This document shows positions 1-5,774 of a stretch of DNA of 5,774 nt, piece by piece. Where the stretch lies: assembly GCA_023228385.1 (NCBI GenBank), contig JALOBF010000103.1, positions 1 through 5,774 on the forward strand. Direction: 5' to 3'. Below the pieces are notes generated by a model, which was not told the DNA's origin, did not search any database, and worked only from the letters and a program-made list of their open reading frames with translations. Source of the DNA: Bacilli bacterium. GTDB lineage: Bacteria > Bacillota_I > Bacilli_A > ML615J-28 > CAG-698. Both the position numbers and the translations under genes were made by a program. How positions within the stretch are numbered: position 1 is the first letter of the stretch; every line of letters begins with the position of its first letter.

Positions 1-506
1 ATGTTAAATACACGTTTCCGTCTGTCAATGCCAATTTTAGTTGACAGTGCGTTAAAGTTTTTCGTAAAGCCGTAATGCACTTTTATAAAATCGTTGTAAG
101 TAGCAAATTCGCGACTTGTTAAAAACGTAATTGTCGTCTGTATAATCGCCAAGTTCATAAAGTTCGCTGGCGAAATCTATAACTTGGTCGATATACAATT
201 CTTTATTGCCAACACGATTAACCAAACCATAAAGATTATCACCGTAACGTGATACGTCTATAATTTTATCGCTTTGTTGGCTGATAATCGTTGCCGGCGG
301 GCCTGCGTAACTCTCTTTACCGACTTTGAGATGAGCGTCGACAAAAGGAATATAAACTACCCGGAACATTAAAGTCGTAATATCCATCGTTGGGCCATAA
401 ACTGAATAATCAGTATTTCTTTTTTACTGATAATTTCTTGAACGGCATAAGAATTATATAAAGCATTTAAAGCGGCATTGATGATACTATCTGATTTTTT
501 GTTCAT
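1..506 (-). pseudogene. Unrecognised gene broken by two homopolymer frameshifts, partial at left edge
   Basis: No family recognised. Read leftwards from an ATG at 506-504 (protein begins MNKKSDSIINAALNALY), the frame gives natural-looking protein and codon use up to the T-run at 420-425. The sensible protein then continues in another frame (RNTDYSVYGPT, then MDITTLMFRVVYIPF and about 75 more residues) to the A-run at 121-125. It resumes in a third frame as TSREFATYNDFIKVHYGF, then NALSTKIGIDRRKRVFN, and runs off the window. Each break is repaired by one extra base in the run (6 to 7, and 5 to 6). The repaired protein is about 169 residues so far, soluble, mixed charged and aromatic, with no membrane segment or signal peptide. 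No Shine-Dalgarno sequence precedes ATG-506 or the internal ATG at 387, so the true start is uncertain. The unrepaired middle segment alone would be 111 residues (387 to a stop at 52-54). Either a decaying gene or uncorrected sequencing indels. Confidence 0.55.
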
Positions 507-788
507 TATTTCAATGTCGTATATGATAAATATACGGGTCAACCTATCTCTATGGATAATAAAGCAAGAGCTTATAAAGTTTTTACCAATATCGAAACTA
601 TTTTTGATAATGATATTCTTTCCGTTTATACCGAAATCACTCAATATGAACCATACACTATTGTTTATGATTTGGCAACCGAATCTAATTTATATATTAT
701 CCCGGGTCATGCGACGAATGCCGGCATTATTGGCGACAAACTAATTATTTTTAATAATTCTAATGATATTATTAAAATATTGGAATAA
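495..788 (+). pseudogene. Plus-strand protein-coding remnant, apparent C-terminal part of an unknown protein
   Basis: No family recognised. The frame is open from just after a TGA at 492-494 to a TAA at 786-788, about 97 codons. The only ATG in frame is at 552 (78 residues from there) and has no Shine-Dalgarno sequence. The protein-like signal starts well before that ATG (VVYDKYTGQPIS precedes MDNKARAYKVF), so the ATG is probably internal. Codon choices (ACC, ATC, GAA, GCC, GGC) resemble the glucosidase downstream, which supports real coding history. The product is soluble and beta-prone near its end (YTIVYDLATESNLYII, then GIIGDKLIIF). Its 5' end meets the 5' end of the minus-strand gene at about 495-506 with no room for promoters, which suggests that the N-terminal part was lost. 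Alternatively it could be a small intact gene using ATG-552 with a leaderless or weak start. Confidence 0.4.
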
Positions 789-907
789 AAAACAATGCGG
801 AATGAATAATTGAAATTAATATATCAATGGTCTGCCTAGGCGAAGTTATTTTATATATACCGATAATGAGAAATAGAGTTTGAATATCGCGGTTTGAGCG
901 CGGTCGG
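789..907. other. Intergenic region, no gene seen
   Basis: AT-rich spacer between the plus-strand remnant and the cold-shock promoter. No convincing ORF is seen on either strand. It holds an 8-bp palindrome GCCTAGGC (834-841) and a small GC-rich patch with two nearby GCGGT copies (889-893 and 900-904). Neither forms a hairpin followed by a T-run, so no terminator is called. Confidence 0.6.
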
Positions 908-957
908 AAAAAAATTTTGATATTTTTGTTGTATTGTTTTTAATAGTGTGTTATAAT
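908..957 (+). promoter_or_regulatory. Strong sigma-A promoter of the cold-shock gene, with A/T-rich upstream element
   Basis: The -10 box TATAAT lies at 952-957 and is preceded by TG at 949-950, giving a full extended -10 (TGnTATAAT). A weaker -35, TTGTAT (929-934), stands 17 bp upstream. An A-run followed by T-runs (908-927) sits directly upstream of the -35, as an UP element would. Transcription should start near 963-965, leaving a leader of about 95 nt before the cold-shock ATG. High output would suit a cold-shock protein. The box positions are read directly; promoter strength is inferred. Confidence 0.8.
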
Positions 958-960
958 AGA

Positions 961-1058
961 CCAGTAATAAGGTTATGATTTAAGGCTATATTATCCTTTA
1001 ACTGGTACATATGGTATAAATGTATCTTTATTATAATATTTTTAAGGAGGTACTAGTT
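961..1058 (+). promoter_or_regulatory. Structured 5' leader of the cold-shock gene, possible RNA thermosensor
   Basis: About 95 nt of untranslated leader with several mutually exclusive pairings. ACTGGTAC (1001-1008) can pair with GTACTAGT (1050-1057), 8 bp with one G-U, clamping the gap between the Shine-Dalgarno and the ATG. TCCTT (994-998) can pair with AAGGA (1044-1048) of the Shine-Dalgarno itself. Upstream, AAGG (969-972 or 982-985) can instead capture CCTT (995-998), and AGT (963-965), or ACCAGT if transcription starts earlier, can capture ACT of 1001-1006. Long leaders that refold with temperature are known for cspA of Escherichia coli; that this leader does so is an inference from pairing alone. 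Confidence 0.4.
1044..1050 (+). promoter_or_regulatory. Ribosome binding site of the cold-shock gene
   Basis: AAGGAGG, a near-perfect match to the 16S rRNA 3' end, 8 nt before the ATG at 1059. It decides the start over the ATG at 1020. It can be masked by TCCTT at 994-998. Confidence 0.9.
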
Positions 1059-1259
1059 ATGTATAAGGGTACTGTCAAATGGTTTAATGCAGCAAAGGGT
1101 TTTGGTTTTATTAAAGCTGATGACGGTAAAGATGTATTCGTACATTATACCGCTATCAAATCAGATGGTTACAAGACTCTTGTAGAAGGCCAAAGCGTTG
1201 CTTTTGATATCACTACCGGTGATCGCGGACCTCAGGCAATAAATGTTGTTGTCAAATAG
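1059..1259 (+). CDS. csp: Cold-shock domain protein (CspA/CspB family)
   Basis: Complete 66-residue protein, the normal length for a single cold-shock domain: a five-stranded beta barrel that binds single-stranded RNA and DNA and acts in the cytoplasm as an RNA chaperone. It starts MYKGTVKWFNAAKGFGFI, with W8 and the RNP1 motif KGFGFI at residues 13-18. RNP2 is VFVHY at 26-30, with Tyr30 where many family members have Phe. The C-terminal half has the usual EGQSVAFD and GPQAINV segments. The ATG at 1059 is chosen because AAGGAGG (1044-1050) lies 8 nt upstream and the family motif begins there. An earlier in-frame ATG at 1020 would translate the Shine-Dalgarno itself and add 13 residues absent from the family. 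The gene is monocistronic: own promoter upstream, terminator directly after its TAG. Paralogue identity (A, B, C or D) cannot be told. Family assignment is very secure. Confidence 0.97.
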   Translation: MYKGTVKWFNAAKGFGFIKADDGKDVFVHYTAIKSDGYKTLVEGQSVAFDITTGDRGPQAINVVVK

Positions 1260-1273
1260 TTTAGTAATCGATT

Positions 1274-1298
1274 AAGCCATCCGCAAGGATGGCTTTTT
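1274..1298 (+). terminator. Intrinsic terminator after the cold-shock gene
   Basis: Perfect 9-bp stem AAGCCATCC / GGATGGCTT (1274-1282 and 1287-1295) with a GCAA tetraloop of the stable GNRA type, followed by a T-run that ends at 1298. It begins 15 bp after the stop codon and separates the cold-shock gene from the glucosidase. Confidence 0.93.
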
Positions 1299-1318
1299 CA
1301 TATAAATAATAAATTTTC

Positions 1319-1326
1319 GGAGAGGG
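1319..1326 (+). promoter_or_regulatory. Ribosome binding site of the GH31 gene
   Basis: GGAGAGGG ends 6 nt before the ATG at 1333 and supports that start. No well-spaced -35/-10 pair is visible between the cold-shock terminator and this site; TATAAA at 1301-1306 lacks a matching -35. Confidence 0.7.
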
Positions 1327-1332
1327 CGTATC

Positions 1333-3552
1333 ATGAATTTCAGCAAACTGTTATCCTATGAAATCGATAACCAAATCGTTAAACTAGTATTTGAAAAACA
1401 ACCCTTGTATTTAACTTTTATCGCCCCGGGGGTTATCCGGGTAAGTACCAATCGGCAAATTAAGTCCCATGCGGTAAAAGATGTAAAAAGCACCCCGGTT
1501 ATTATCAATGTTGTATCAGAGGAACCGCTTGAGTTTTCAACCGCTCTGATTAAAGTCAGAGTTAATGATGGCGCTAAAATATCCTTTTTAACAACAGCAA
1601 CCAACGATAAAATCTGTTGTGATTGTCGTGAAGAAGCATCTCTTTTTAAAAATAAAAAAATCAGAATATATAAAGAAACAGCCCCGGACGAAGTTTTTTA
1701 TGGTTTGGGTGAAACCGGAGGTTTTTTTAATAAAAAGCATTATTCTTATATTTTATGGAATACCGATAATCCCGATCCCCATACCGAAAATAATCAGTCG
1801 CTTTATAAATCGGTTCCTTTTTATATTGGTTTGCATAACGGGCTTATTTATGGCATTTTTTACGATAATCCCTATAAATCATATTTTGATTTTGGAAAAA
1901 CCGATCCGTCCGTTTGCGCATATGCGGCGGCGGATGGGGAACTTGATTATTACTTTATTTACGGTGATTGTATCGGTGCGATTGTAAAAGGGTATACCGA
2001 CCTTACCGGCCGGACCCCGCTTCCTCAGATTTGGACCTTAGGGTATCATCAATGCCGCTGGTCCTATCGTGATGAATCGGAAATAAGGGAACTGGTAGCG
2101 CGTTTTCGGAAAAATGCCATTCCTTTGGATGTTGTTTATTTGGATATCGATTATATGGACGAGTATAAAGTTTTTACTGTAAATAAAACCCAATTTCCTG
2201 ATTTGTCGGGATTAATTTCCGATTTGAGTCGGCAGGGGGTTAAAGCAGTGGCGATTGTTGACCCCGGGGTAAAAATCGAACCCGGTTATCCCGTCTATGA
2301 AGCGGGAAAAAAACTGGGTTATTTTGCCGTGACTCCCGCTGGCGCTATTTATCAAAATGTTGTTTGGCCGGGGCCGGCGGTTTATCCTTCTTTTTTAAAA
2401 AAGGAAGTCCGAGAGTGGTGGCAGCAGCAGTTGCGCGGCCTTTTGGATAAAGGGGTTAGGGGAATATGGAACGATATGAATGAACCGGCATCCTTTGCCG
2501 GTCCGCTTCCCGATGATGTTGTTTTTCCCGGTGATGAAAAAGATTATCAGCACCGGGAAGTTCATAATGTCTACGGTCATTATATGGCCCAGGCAACTTA
2601 TGAAGGTTTAAAAGAATATGACCAACGGCGGCCTTTTGTTATTACCAGAGCCTGCTATGCCGGCAGTCAAAAGTATTCGACTGTTTGGACCGGCGATAAT
2701 CACAGTATTTGGTCGCATTTACAAATGGCGATACCGCAAATTTGTAATCTTGGTTTATCGGGTTTGGCTTTTTGCGGGGTTGATATCGGTGGATTCGGTT
2801 CCGATGTTACCAAAGAACTTTTAATTCGGTGGGTTGAAGCGGGTTGTTTTTTTCCACTCTTCCGTAATCATTCTGCCAGCGGAACCAGAAGACAAGAACC
2901 TTGGACCTTTGACCGGGAAACGCTTGAAATCTATCGCCGTTATGTCCGGTTGCGTTATCGGTTTATTCCTTATCTATATGATTTGTTTTATCATCATCAA
3001 AAGGACGGCAGTCCGATTATCCGTCCTTTGGTTTATCATTATCCCAACGATATCAATACTTATGATATCAACGATCAATATTTGGTCGGGGCTACGCTTT
3101 TGGTCGCGCCGGTTGTTGAGGTGGGAAAACGGAACAGAATCGTTTATTTACCGGAAGGAATTTGGTATGATTACCGGACAAGAAAAAAGTATCAATCCGG
3201 CTATCATATTTTTGATTGCCCGCTGGATGAAGTATTAATGTTTGTAAAGAATAACAGTATTTTGGTCGGAACTTTAGTCGCCGATTATATCGATCCCGCG
3301 CAACATGATACATTGATTGTCGAAGTATATGGCGATAAGGCCCAATACTCTCATTATTATGATGACGGTGTAAGTTTCGCCTATCAAAACGGAGACTATC
3401 AAATCTATGATATCAGTTATCAAAATGAATTTTTGGAAATTTCTCTTCGTCATTCCGGTCATTCCGCTGGTTATCGCCGCTTCATAGTCAATATAAACGG
3501 TAAGGAAAAAGAAGTAACTTTAAACGGTGGAAGCCGGCGCCTTAAAATATAA
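1333..3552 (+). CDS. Glycoside hydrolase family 31, alpha-glucosidase type
   Basis: Complete 739-residue enzyme. GH31 enzymes cleave terminal alpha-linked sugars, usually glucose from maltose, malto- or isomalto-oligosaccharides, with retention of configuration. There is no signal peptide or membrane segment, so it should act on imported sugars in the cytoplasm. Layout: N-terminal beta-sandwich (about 1-225), (beta/alpha)8 barrel (about 226-560), C-terminal beta domains (about 561-739). Visible family landmarks: CRWSYRD at 241-247, the LDIDYM strand at 270-275, the nucleophile Asp381 in WNDMNEPASF (379-388), the proposed acid/base Asp455 in VWTGDN (451-456) following ITRACYAGSQKYST, and RNHS at 511-514 with substrate-binding His513. 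All are intact, so it should be active. Length is typical of bacterial alpha-glucosidase II-like members. The exact substrate cannot be read; alpha-xylosidase or sulfoquinovosidase relatives share this fold, but the motifs look most like Bacillota alpha-glucosidases. It lies 73 bp after the cold-shock gene, behind a terminator. Confidence 0.94.
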   Translation: MNFSKLLSYEIDNQIVKLVFEKQPLYLTFIAPGVIRVSTNRQIKSHAVKDVKSTPVIINVVSEEPLEFSTALIKVRVNDGAKISFLTTATNDKICCDCREEASLFKNKKIRIYKETAPDEVFYGLGETGGFFNKKHYSYILWNTDNPDPHTENNQSLYKSVPFYIGLHNGLIYGIFYDNPYKSYFDFGKTDPSVCAYAAADGELDYYFIYGDCIGAIVKGYTDLTGRTPLPQIWTLGYHQCRWSYRDESEIRELVARFRKNAIPLDVVYLDIDYMDEYKVFTVNKTQFPDLSGLISDLSRQGVKAVAIVDPGVKIEPGYPVYEAGKKLGYFAVTPAGAIYQNVVWPGPAVYPSFLKKEVREWWQQQLRGLLDKGVRGIWNDMNEPASFAGPLPDDVVFPGDEKDYQHREVHNVYGHYMAQATYEGLKEYDQRRPFVITRACYAGSQKYSTVWTGDNHSIWSHLQMAIPQICNLGLSGLAFCGVDIGGFGSDVTKELLIRWVEAGCFFPLFRNHSASGTRRQEPWTFDRETLEIYRRYVRLRYRFIPYLYDLFYHHQKDGSPIIRPLVYHYPNDINTYDINDQYLVGATLLVAPVVEVGKRNRIVYLPEGIWYDYRTRKKYQSGYHIFDCPLDEVLMFVKNNSILVGTLVADYIDPAQHDTLIVEVYGDKAQYSHYYDDGVSFAYQNGDYQIYDISYQNEFLEISLRHSGHSAGYRRFIVNINGKEKEVTLNGGSRRLKI

Positions 3553-3560
3553 AGTAATAG

Positions 3561-3592
3561 AAACTGCAGATAATATCTATCCGCAGTTTTTT
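3561..3592 (+). terminator. Intrinsic terminator after the GH31 gene
   Basis: AAACTGC (3561-3567) pairs with GCAGTTT (3583-3589). After one A-C mismatch the stem extends by GATA/TATC (3569-3572 with 3578-3581). A six-T run at 3587-3592 follows. It starts 8 bp after the TAA, so GH31 transcription should end before the lipoprotein gene. Confidence 0.85.
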
Positions 3593-3644
3593 ATCTTGAG
3601 ATTACAAACATTTCACAATTATTTAATTAAAACTAATAAAACGC

Positions 3645-3673
3645 TTGCATATCTGTTTTTCCTATGATATAAT
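3645..3673 (+). promoter_or_regulatory. Sigma-A promoter of the lipoprotein gene
   Basis: TTGCAT (-35, 3645-3650) and TATAAT (-10, 3668-3673) are separated by exactly 17 bp. TG at 3665-3666 makes it an extended -10, the same architecture as the cold-shock promoter in this window. Predicted start is near 3679-3681, giving a leader of about 35 nt. Confidence 0.88.
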
Positions 3674-3688
3674 AAATTCGTCAAATCA

Positions 3689-3702
3689 TTGAAACGTTTA
3701 AA
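3689..3702 (+). promoter_or_regulatory. Probable operator, LacI-family type
   Basis: TTGAAACGTTTAAA is a 14-bp near-palindrome with one mismatched pair around a perfect AAACGTTT core centred on CG. A central CG flanked by A/T is typical of LacI-family sugar regulators in Bacillota, including MalR-like proteins and CcpA. It does not fit the CcpA cre consensus well (the TG and the distal C do not line up), so a dedicated sugar repressor is more likely. Lying about 10-20 nt after the predicted transcription start, a bound protein would block initiation or elongation. An overlapping perfect palindrome GTTTAAAC occupies 3696-3703. Confidence 0.5.
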
Positions 3703-3703
3703 C

Positions 3704-3710
3704 AAGGAGG
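3704..3710 (+). promoter_or_regulatory. Ribosome binding site of the lipoprotein gene
   Basis: AAGGAGG ends 4 nt before the ATG at 3715; the run continues GGAGGAGAA, so a slightly shifted pairing is possible. It directly abuts the operator-like palindrome, so a bound repressor could also cover this site. Confidence 0.88.
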
Positions 3711-3714
3711 AGAA

Positions 3715-5774
3715 ATGACAAAACGCAGTTTCAAACTATTTTTTGGAATTTTATTTATGTTTTTATTGTTCGTTGTCGTTGTCGGCTGCGATAAAACACC
3801 GAAAGAAATAAATGTCCTCGGTGATTGGAGCAGTACAAGCGATGTATACGCGATAAAAGAAAACACTGGAGAAAAACTTTCGTTTACTTATGATAAGGGC
3901 AACGAACCTGATGCTACGCTTGAAAGTTCATTAATCAAGCAAAACCTTTCGAAATATCAGAAACTCGTCATTACCGTTCAAGGCAACGGCTCAATGGCTT
4001 TACGGTTGGTCGGTAAGAATATTGACGAACCGAAAGAAGTAAGAATTAATGTTACCGGCAATGTCGGCACTTATGAATGGAACTTGCTTGACCAGGAAGA
4101 TTACTTAAAAAAAGTTGAGAAGTTGGTTATTTGTGCCGCTCCGGGTAAGGAAGGCTCTAAAGGCGAAATCAATATTACCGCATTAAAATTCGATAAGGAT
4201 CCGGCGGATGACTTTATAATTCAAGACGGTTTCGACAATATTCCGTCAAATGTCAATGAATACAACGGCACAGATCAAGAATTTCATTTTAATGCAAAAT
4301 GGGCCGATTATGCCGATGAAACTTATACGATCACTTATGAAGGTAATGTAACCAAAGTTGCATTCGATAAACCGGCCGGTTTGGAATGGAGCTGTATGTT
4401 TACCAATGTAAAAGGTAATTTTGCCGACTTTAATTATATGGTGGTAAAAGCAAAAGGAACATCCGGGCAAAAATTCCTTGCCAAGGTTGCCACAGGTTAT
4501 GAGAATTTCGTTTTCTTTGACGGCTCTGAACAAGAAGTTGTTGTTGATTTTTCGGCAATGACCGCCGCCGAAAAGAATTCTATTCAAGAAATAATTATTT
4601 TCGGGCATGCCGGCGCTTCCGGTGCGGGTCAGTTTGAAATCATTGACGCCTTTATGGTCGGCGAATATGACTATGAACCGCCGGTTAAAGACAAGAACGT
4701 CTATAACGGTGTTGACAGTGAATTTGGCGTTGATATCTGGTATGATAACGGCGATAATGTATATGATATTTCTAAATCCGGTACCGATATCGTAATCGAT
4801 TACACCAAAACGCATGACGGTCATCATTGGTCATGTGCCGTCGCTTTACTGGAAGGCGATTTAAGTTCTTTTTTAAAACTTGAAATCGAAGTGACCGGTA
4901 TTGAAAATAAAACCGGCAAGTTTAAACTTGAAGGCGATGGTGTCGCCAAAGAAGTAGATGTAACCTTTACCGGAGCAAAGCAAACCGTGATAATTGACCT
5001 AACCGTCCTTTCGGCGGCTCAGCTTAAAAAAATAAATAAGGTCGTATTATTTGCGGCTCCGGGCGGAATCGGTTCCGGTCAGATTACATTACATAAAGTT
5101 GTATTCGGAACTCTTGACTATCAACTAACCGCAGGCTGGGTCTCTAACGATGAAGGAGTTTACGCTTTTGAAACCCAAACCGCCGGATCGGTTAAAGTCA
5201 CTTATAACAAAGGCGATAAAGAATGGGCCTTTATGAAACATGAGCTTGAAGATGCGCCGGCGGTTCTTAACACTTTAACTTTGGTTCTGAAAGGCGAAGC
5301 CGGTAAATCGGTAATGCTGAAGCCGAACGATAGCAGCGCCCTTGAACAAACCGTCACCTTTACCGGTGAAGAGCAAGAAGTGGTCATTACGGCGGAAGCT
5401 TTTACTTTAATGATGATGTTTGCGGAACCGGGAACAAAAGATGCTTCCGGTGAATTCTCCATCGTCAGCGCTAAATTATCCTATGTTCGCCCTCCGGTTG
5501 ATACCGATGTTGAGGTTGACGTCAATAAAGACTGGGTGGACAATGACGGCGGCATTTATACCTTCACCGAAGCCGACGGGAAAGTAACCGTTGACTTCAG
5601 TAAGGGCGCCGGCAAAGAATGGGCTTTTATTAAGACCGTATTTGAAGCGGATCTTTCCAATCATAATACGATTATTCTTAAGGTTAAAGGCACTGTCGGT
5701 CAACAGATTCTTGTAAAGCCGAACGATAACGGTGCTTTTGAAAAAACCATTGATTTTACCGGTGAAGAACAGGA
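3715..5774 (+). CDS. Large multi-module surface lipoprotein, C-terminus beyond window
   Basis: 686 residues are visible and the frame is open at the right edge. Residues 1-24 are a lipoprotein signal: basic MTKR, a hydrophobic stretch from F6, then VVG before Cys25, so mature protein should be lipid-anchored to the outer face of the membrane. Val at -3 is an acceptable variant of the usual Leu. The rest is at least five divergent beta-rich modules, starting near residues 36, 187, 334, 474 and 606. Each has an early Trp (38, 196, 342, 475, 607), a later EW or HW (absent in the first), a polar-glycine turn (G115, 270, 420, 551, 683) and a closing segment like LFAAPGGIGSGQI (cut off in the fifth). 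The pattern recalls galactose-binding-like beta-sandwiches such as CBM11/CIA30; this is inference from pattern. No catalytic motif is seen. A glycan-capturing role fits the sugar-type operator and the neighbouring glycosidase, but is unproven. Confidence 0.88.
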   Translation, partial: MTKRSFKLFFGILFMFLLFVVVVGCDKTPKEINVLGDWSSTSDVYAIKENTGEKLSFTYDKGNEPDATLESSLIKQNLSKYQKLVITVQGNGSMALRLVGKNIDEPKEVRINVTGNVGTYEWNLLDQEDYLKKVEKLVICAAPGKEGSKGEINITALKFDKDPADDFIIQDGFDNIPSNVNEYNGTDQEFHFNAKWADYADETYTITYEGNVTKVAFDKPAGLEWSCMFTNVKGNFADFNYMVVKAKGTSGQKFLAKVATGYENFVFFDGSEQEVVVDFSAMTAAEKNSIQEIIIFGHAGASGAGQFEIIDAFMVGEYDYEPPVKDKNVYNGVDSEFGVDIWYDNGDNVYDISKSGTDIVIDYTKTHDGHHWSCAVALLEGDLSSFLKLEIEVTGIENKTGKFKLEGDGVAKEVDVTFTGAKQTVIIDLTVLSAAQLKKINKVVLFAAPGGIGSGQITLHKVVFGTLDYQLTAGWVSNDEGVYAFETQTAGSVKVTYNKGDKEWAFMKHELEDAPAVLNTLTLVLKGEAGKSVMLKPNDSSALEQTVTFTGEEQEVVITAEAFTLMMMFAEPGTKDASGEFSIVSAKLSYVRPPVDTDVEVDVNKDWVDNDGGIYTFTEADGKVTVDFSKGAGKEWAFIKTVFEADLSNHNTIILKVKGTVGQQILVKPNDNGAFEKTIDFTGEEQ
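5137..5774 (+). repeat. DNA-level tandem repeat, 396-bp period, inside the lipoprotein gene
   Basis: Modules four and five are offset by exactly 396 bp (132 codons). TGG at 5137 matches 5533; AAAGAATGGGC at 5218-5228 recurs at 5614-5624; TTTACCGGTGAAGA at 5359-5372 recurs at 5755-5768. The second copy is cut by the window edge. Earlier modules are longer and much more diverged. Confidence 0.8.

Noticed and set aside
22..47. Perfect 7-bp inverted repeat CTGTCAA / TTGACAG with a 12-nt gap
   Set aside because: It lies inside the reconstructed minus-strand coding frame, is not followed by a T-run, and does not flank any element. A chance repeat of this size is plausible.
537..542. Minus-strand TTGACC resembling a -35 box for the left-hand gene
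   Set aside because: No -10 box stands at 16-18 bp; the nearest TATA-like words are about 8-14 bp away. The bases also fit the plus-strand frame as Gly-Gln.
507..644. Minus-strand extension of the left-hand gene upstream of ATG-506
   Set aside because: The translation is low-complexity Ile/Phe/Asn and looks like the antisense of the plus-strand remnant. It has no ribosome binding site.
478..744. Plus-strand ORF of 88 residues overlapping the remnant in another frame
   Set aside because: Its product is an Ile/Leu/Phe/Met-rich shadow with no start signal. The frame ending at 788 has far more natural protein and codon use.
804..830. ATTGA / TCAAT hairpin after the plus-strand remnant as a terminator
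   Set aside because: Only 5 AT-rich pairs with a 10-nt loop and no T-run after it.
1020..1058. Upstream ATG extending the cold-shock protein by 13 residues
   Set aside because: It would translate through the AAGGAGG that serves the ATG at 1059, has no ribosome binding site of its own, and the extra residues do not fit the family.
3688..3703. Canonical CcpA cre site
   Set aside because: When the central CG is aligned, the conserved TG and the distal C are mismatched, so a general LacI-family operator was called.
4246..4827. Minus-strand ORF of 193 residues
   Set aside because: It lies wholly inside the lipoprotein frame on the opposite strand and has no ribosome binding site. The lipoprotein reading shows signal peptide and repeat structure across it.

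Overview
The window looks like chromosomal DNA of a low-GC Gram-positive bacterium: Bacillota in the broad sense, possibly a non-parasitic Mollicutes-like lineage. Evidence: AT-rich intergenic DNA, strong AGGAGG-type ribosome binding sites, sigma-A promoters with TATAAT boxes, and a lipoprotein signal for an envelope-anchored protein. Tryptophan is written TGG and no in-frame TGA interrupts the 739-codon glucosidase, so the code is the standard one and not the Mycoplasma code. The genus cannot be fixed from this window.

Layout. (1) 1-788 holds two broken or incomplete genes pointing away from each other. A minus-strand gene (1-506, running off the left edge) reads well only if two frame breaks are bridged, both at A/T homopolymers. 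A plus-strand stretch (about 495-788) looks like the C-terminal part of a protein without a credible start. I recognise neither family. (2) 789-1058 is intergenic, ending in a strong promoter and a leader of about 95 nt. (3) 1059-1259 is a complete cold-shock protein gene closed by a hairpin terminator. (4) 1333-3552 is a complete cytoplasmic GH31 alpha-glucosidase-type enzyme with its own terminator. (5) 3645-3714 is a well-formed promoter with a LacI-family-type palindrome between the predicted transcription start and the ribosome binding site. (6) 3715 to the right edge is the start of a large lipoprotein made of at least five related beta-rich modules of about 130-155 residues; it is still open at the window end.

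How it fits together. The likely theme of the right-hand two thirds is carbohydrate use: a surface-anchored, repeat-built protein that may bind glycans, under possible sugar-responsive control, next to an intracellular alpha-glycosidase. The terminator after the glucosidase and the separate promoter argue that they are separate transcription units. The cold-shock gene is probably an unrelated neighbour. The least explained elements are the modular lipoprotein, the mutually exclusive pairings in the cold-shock leader, and the double-frameshifted gene at the left edge. I see no RNA genes, CRISPR arrays, insertion sequences or replication origins.
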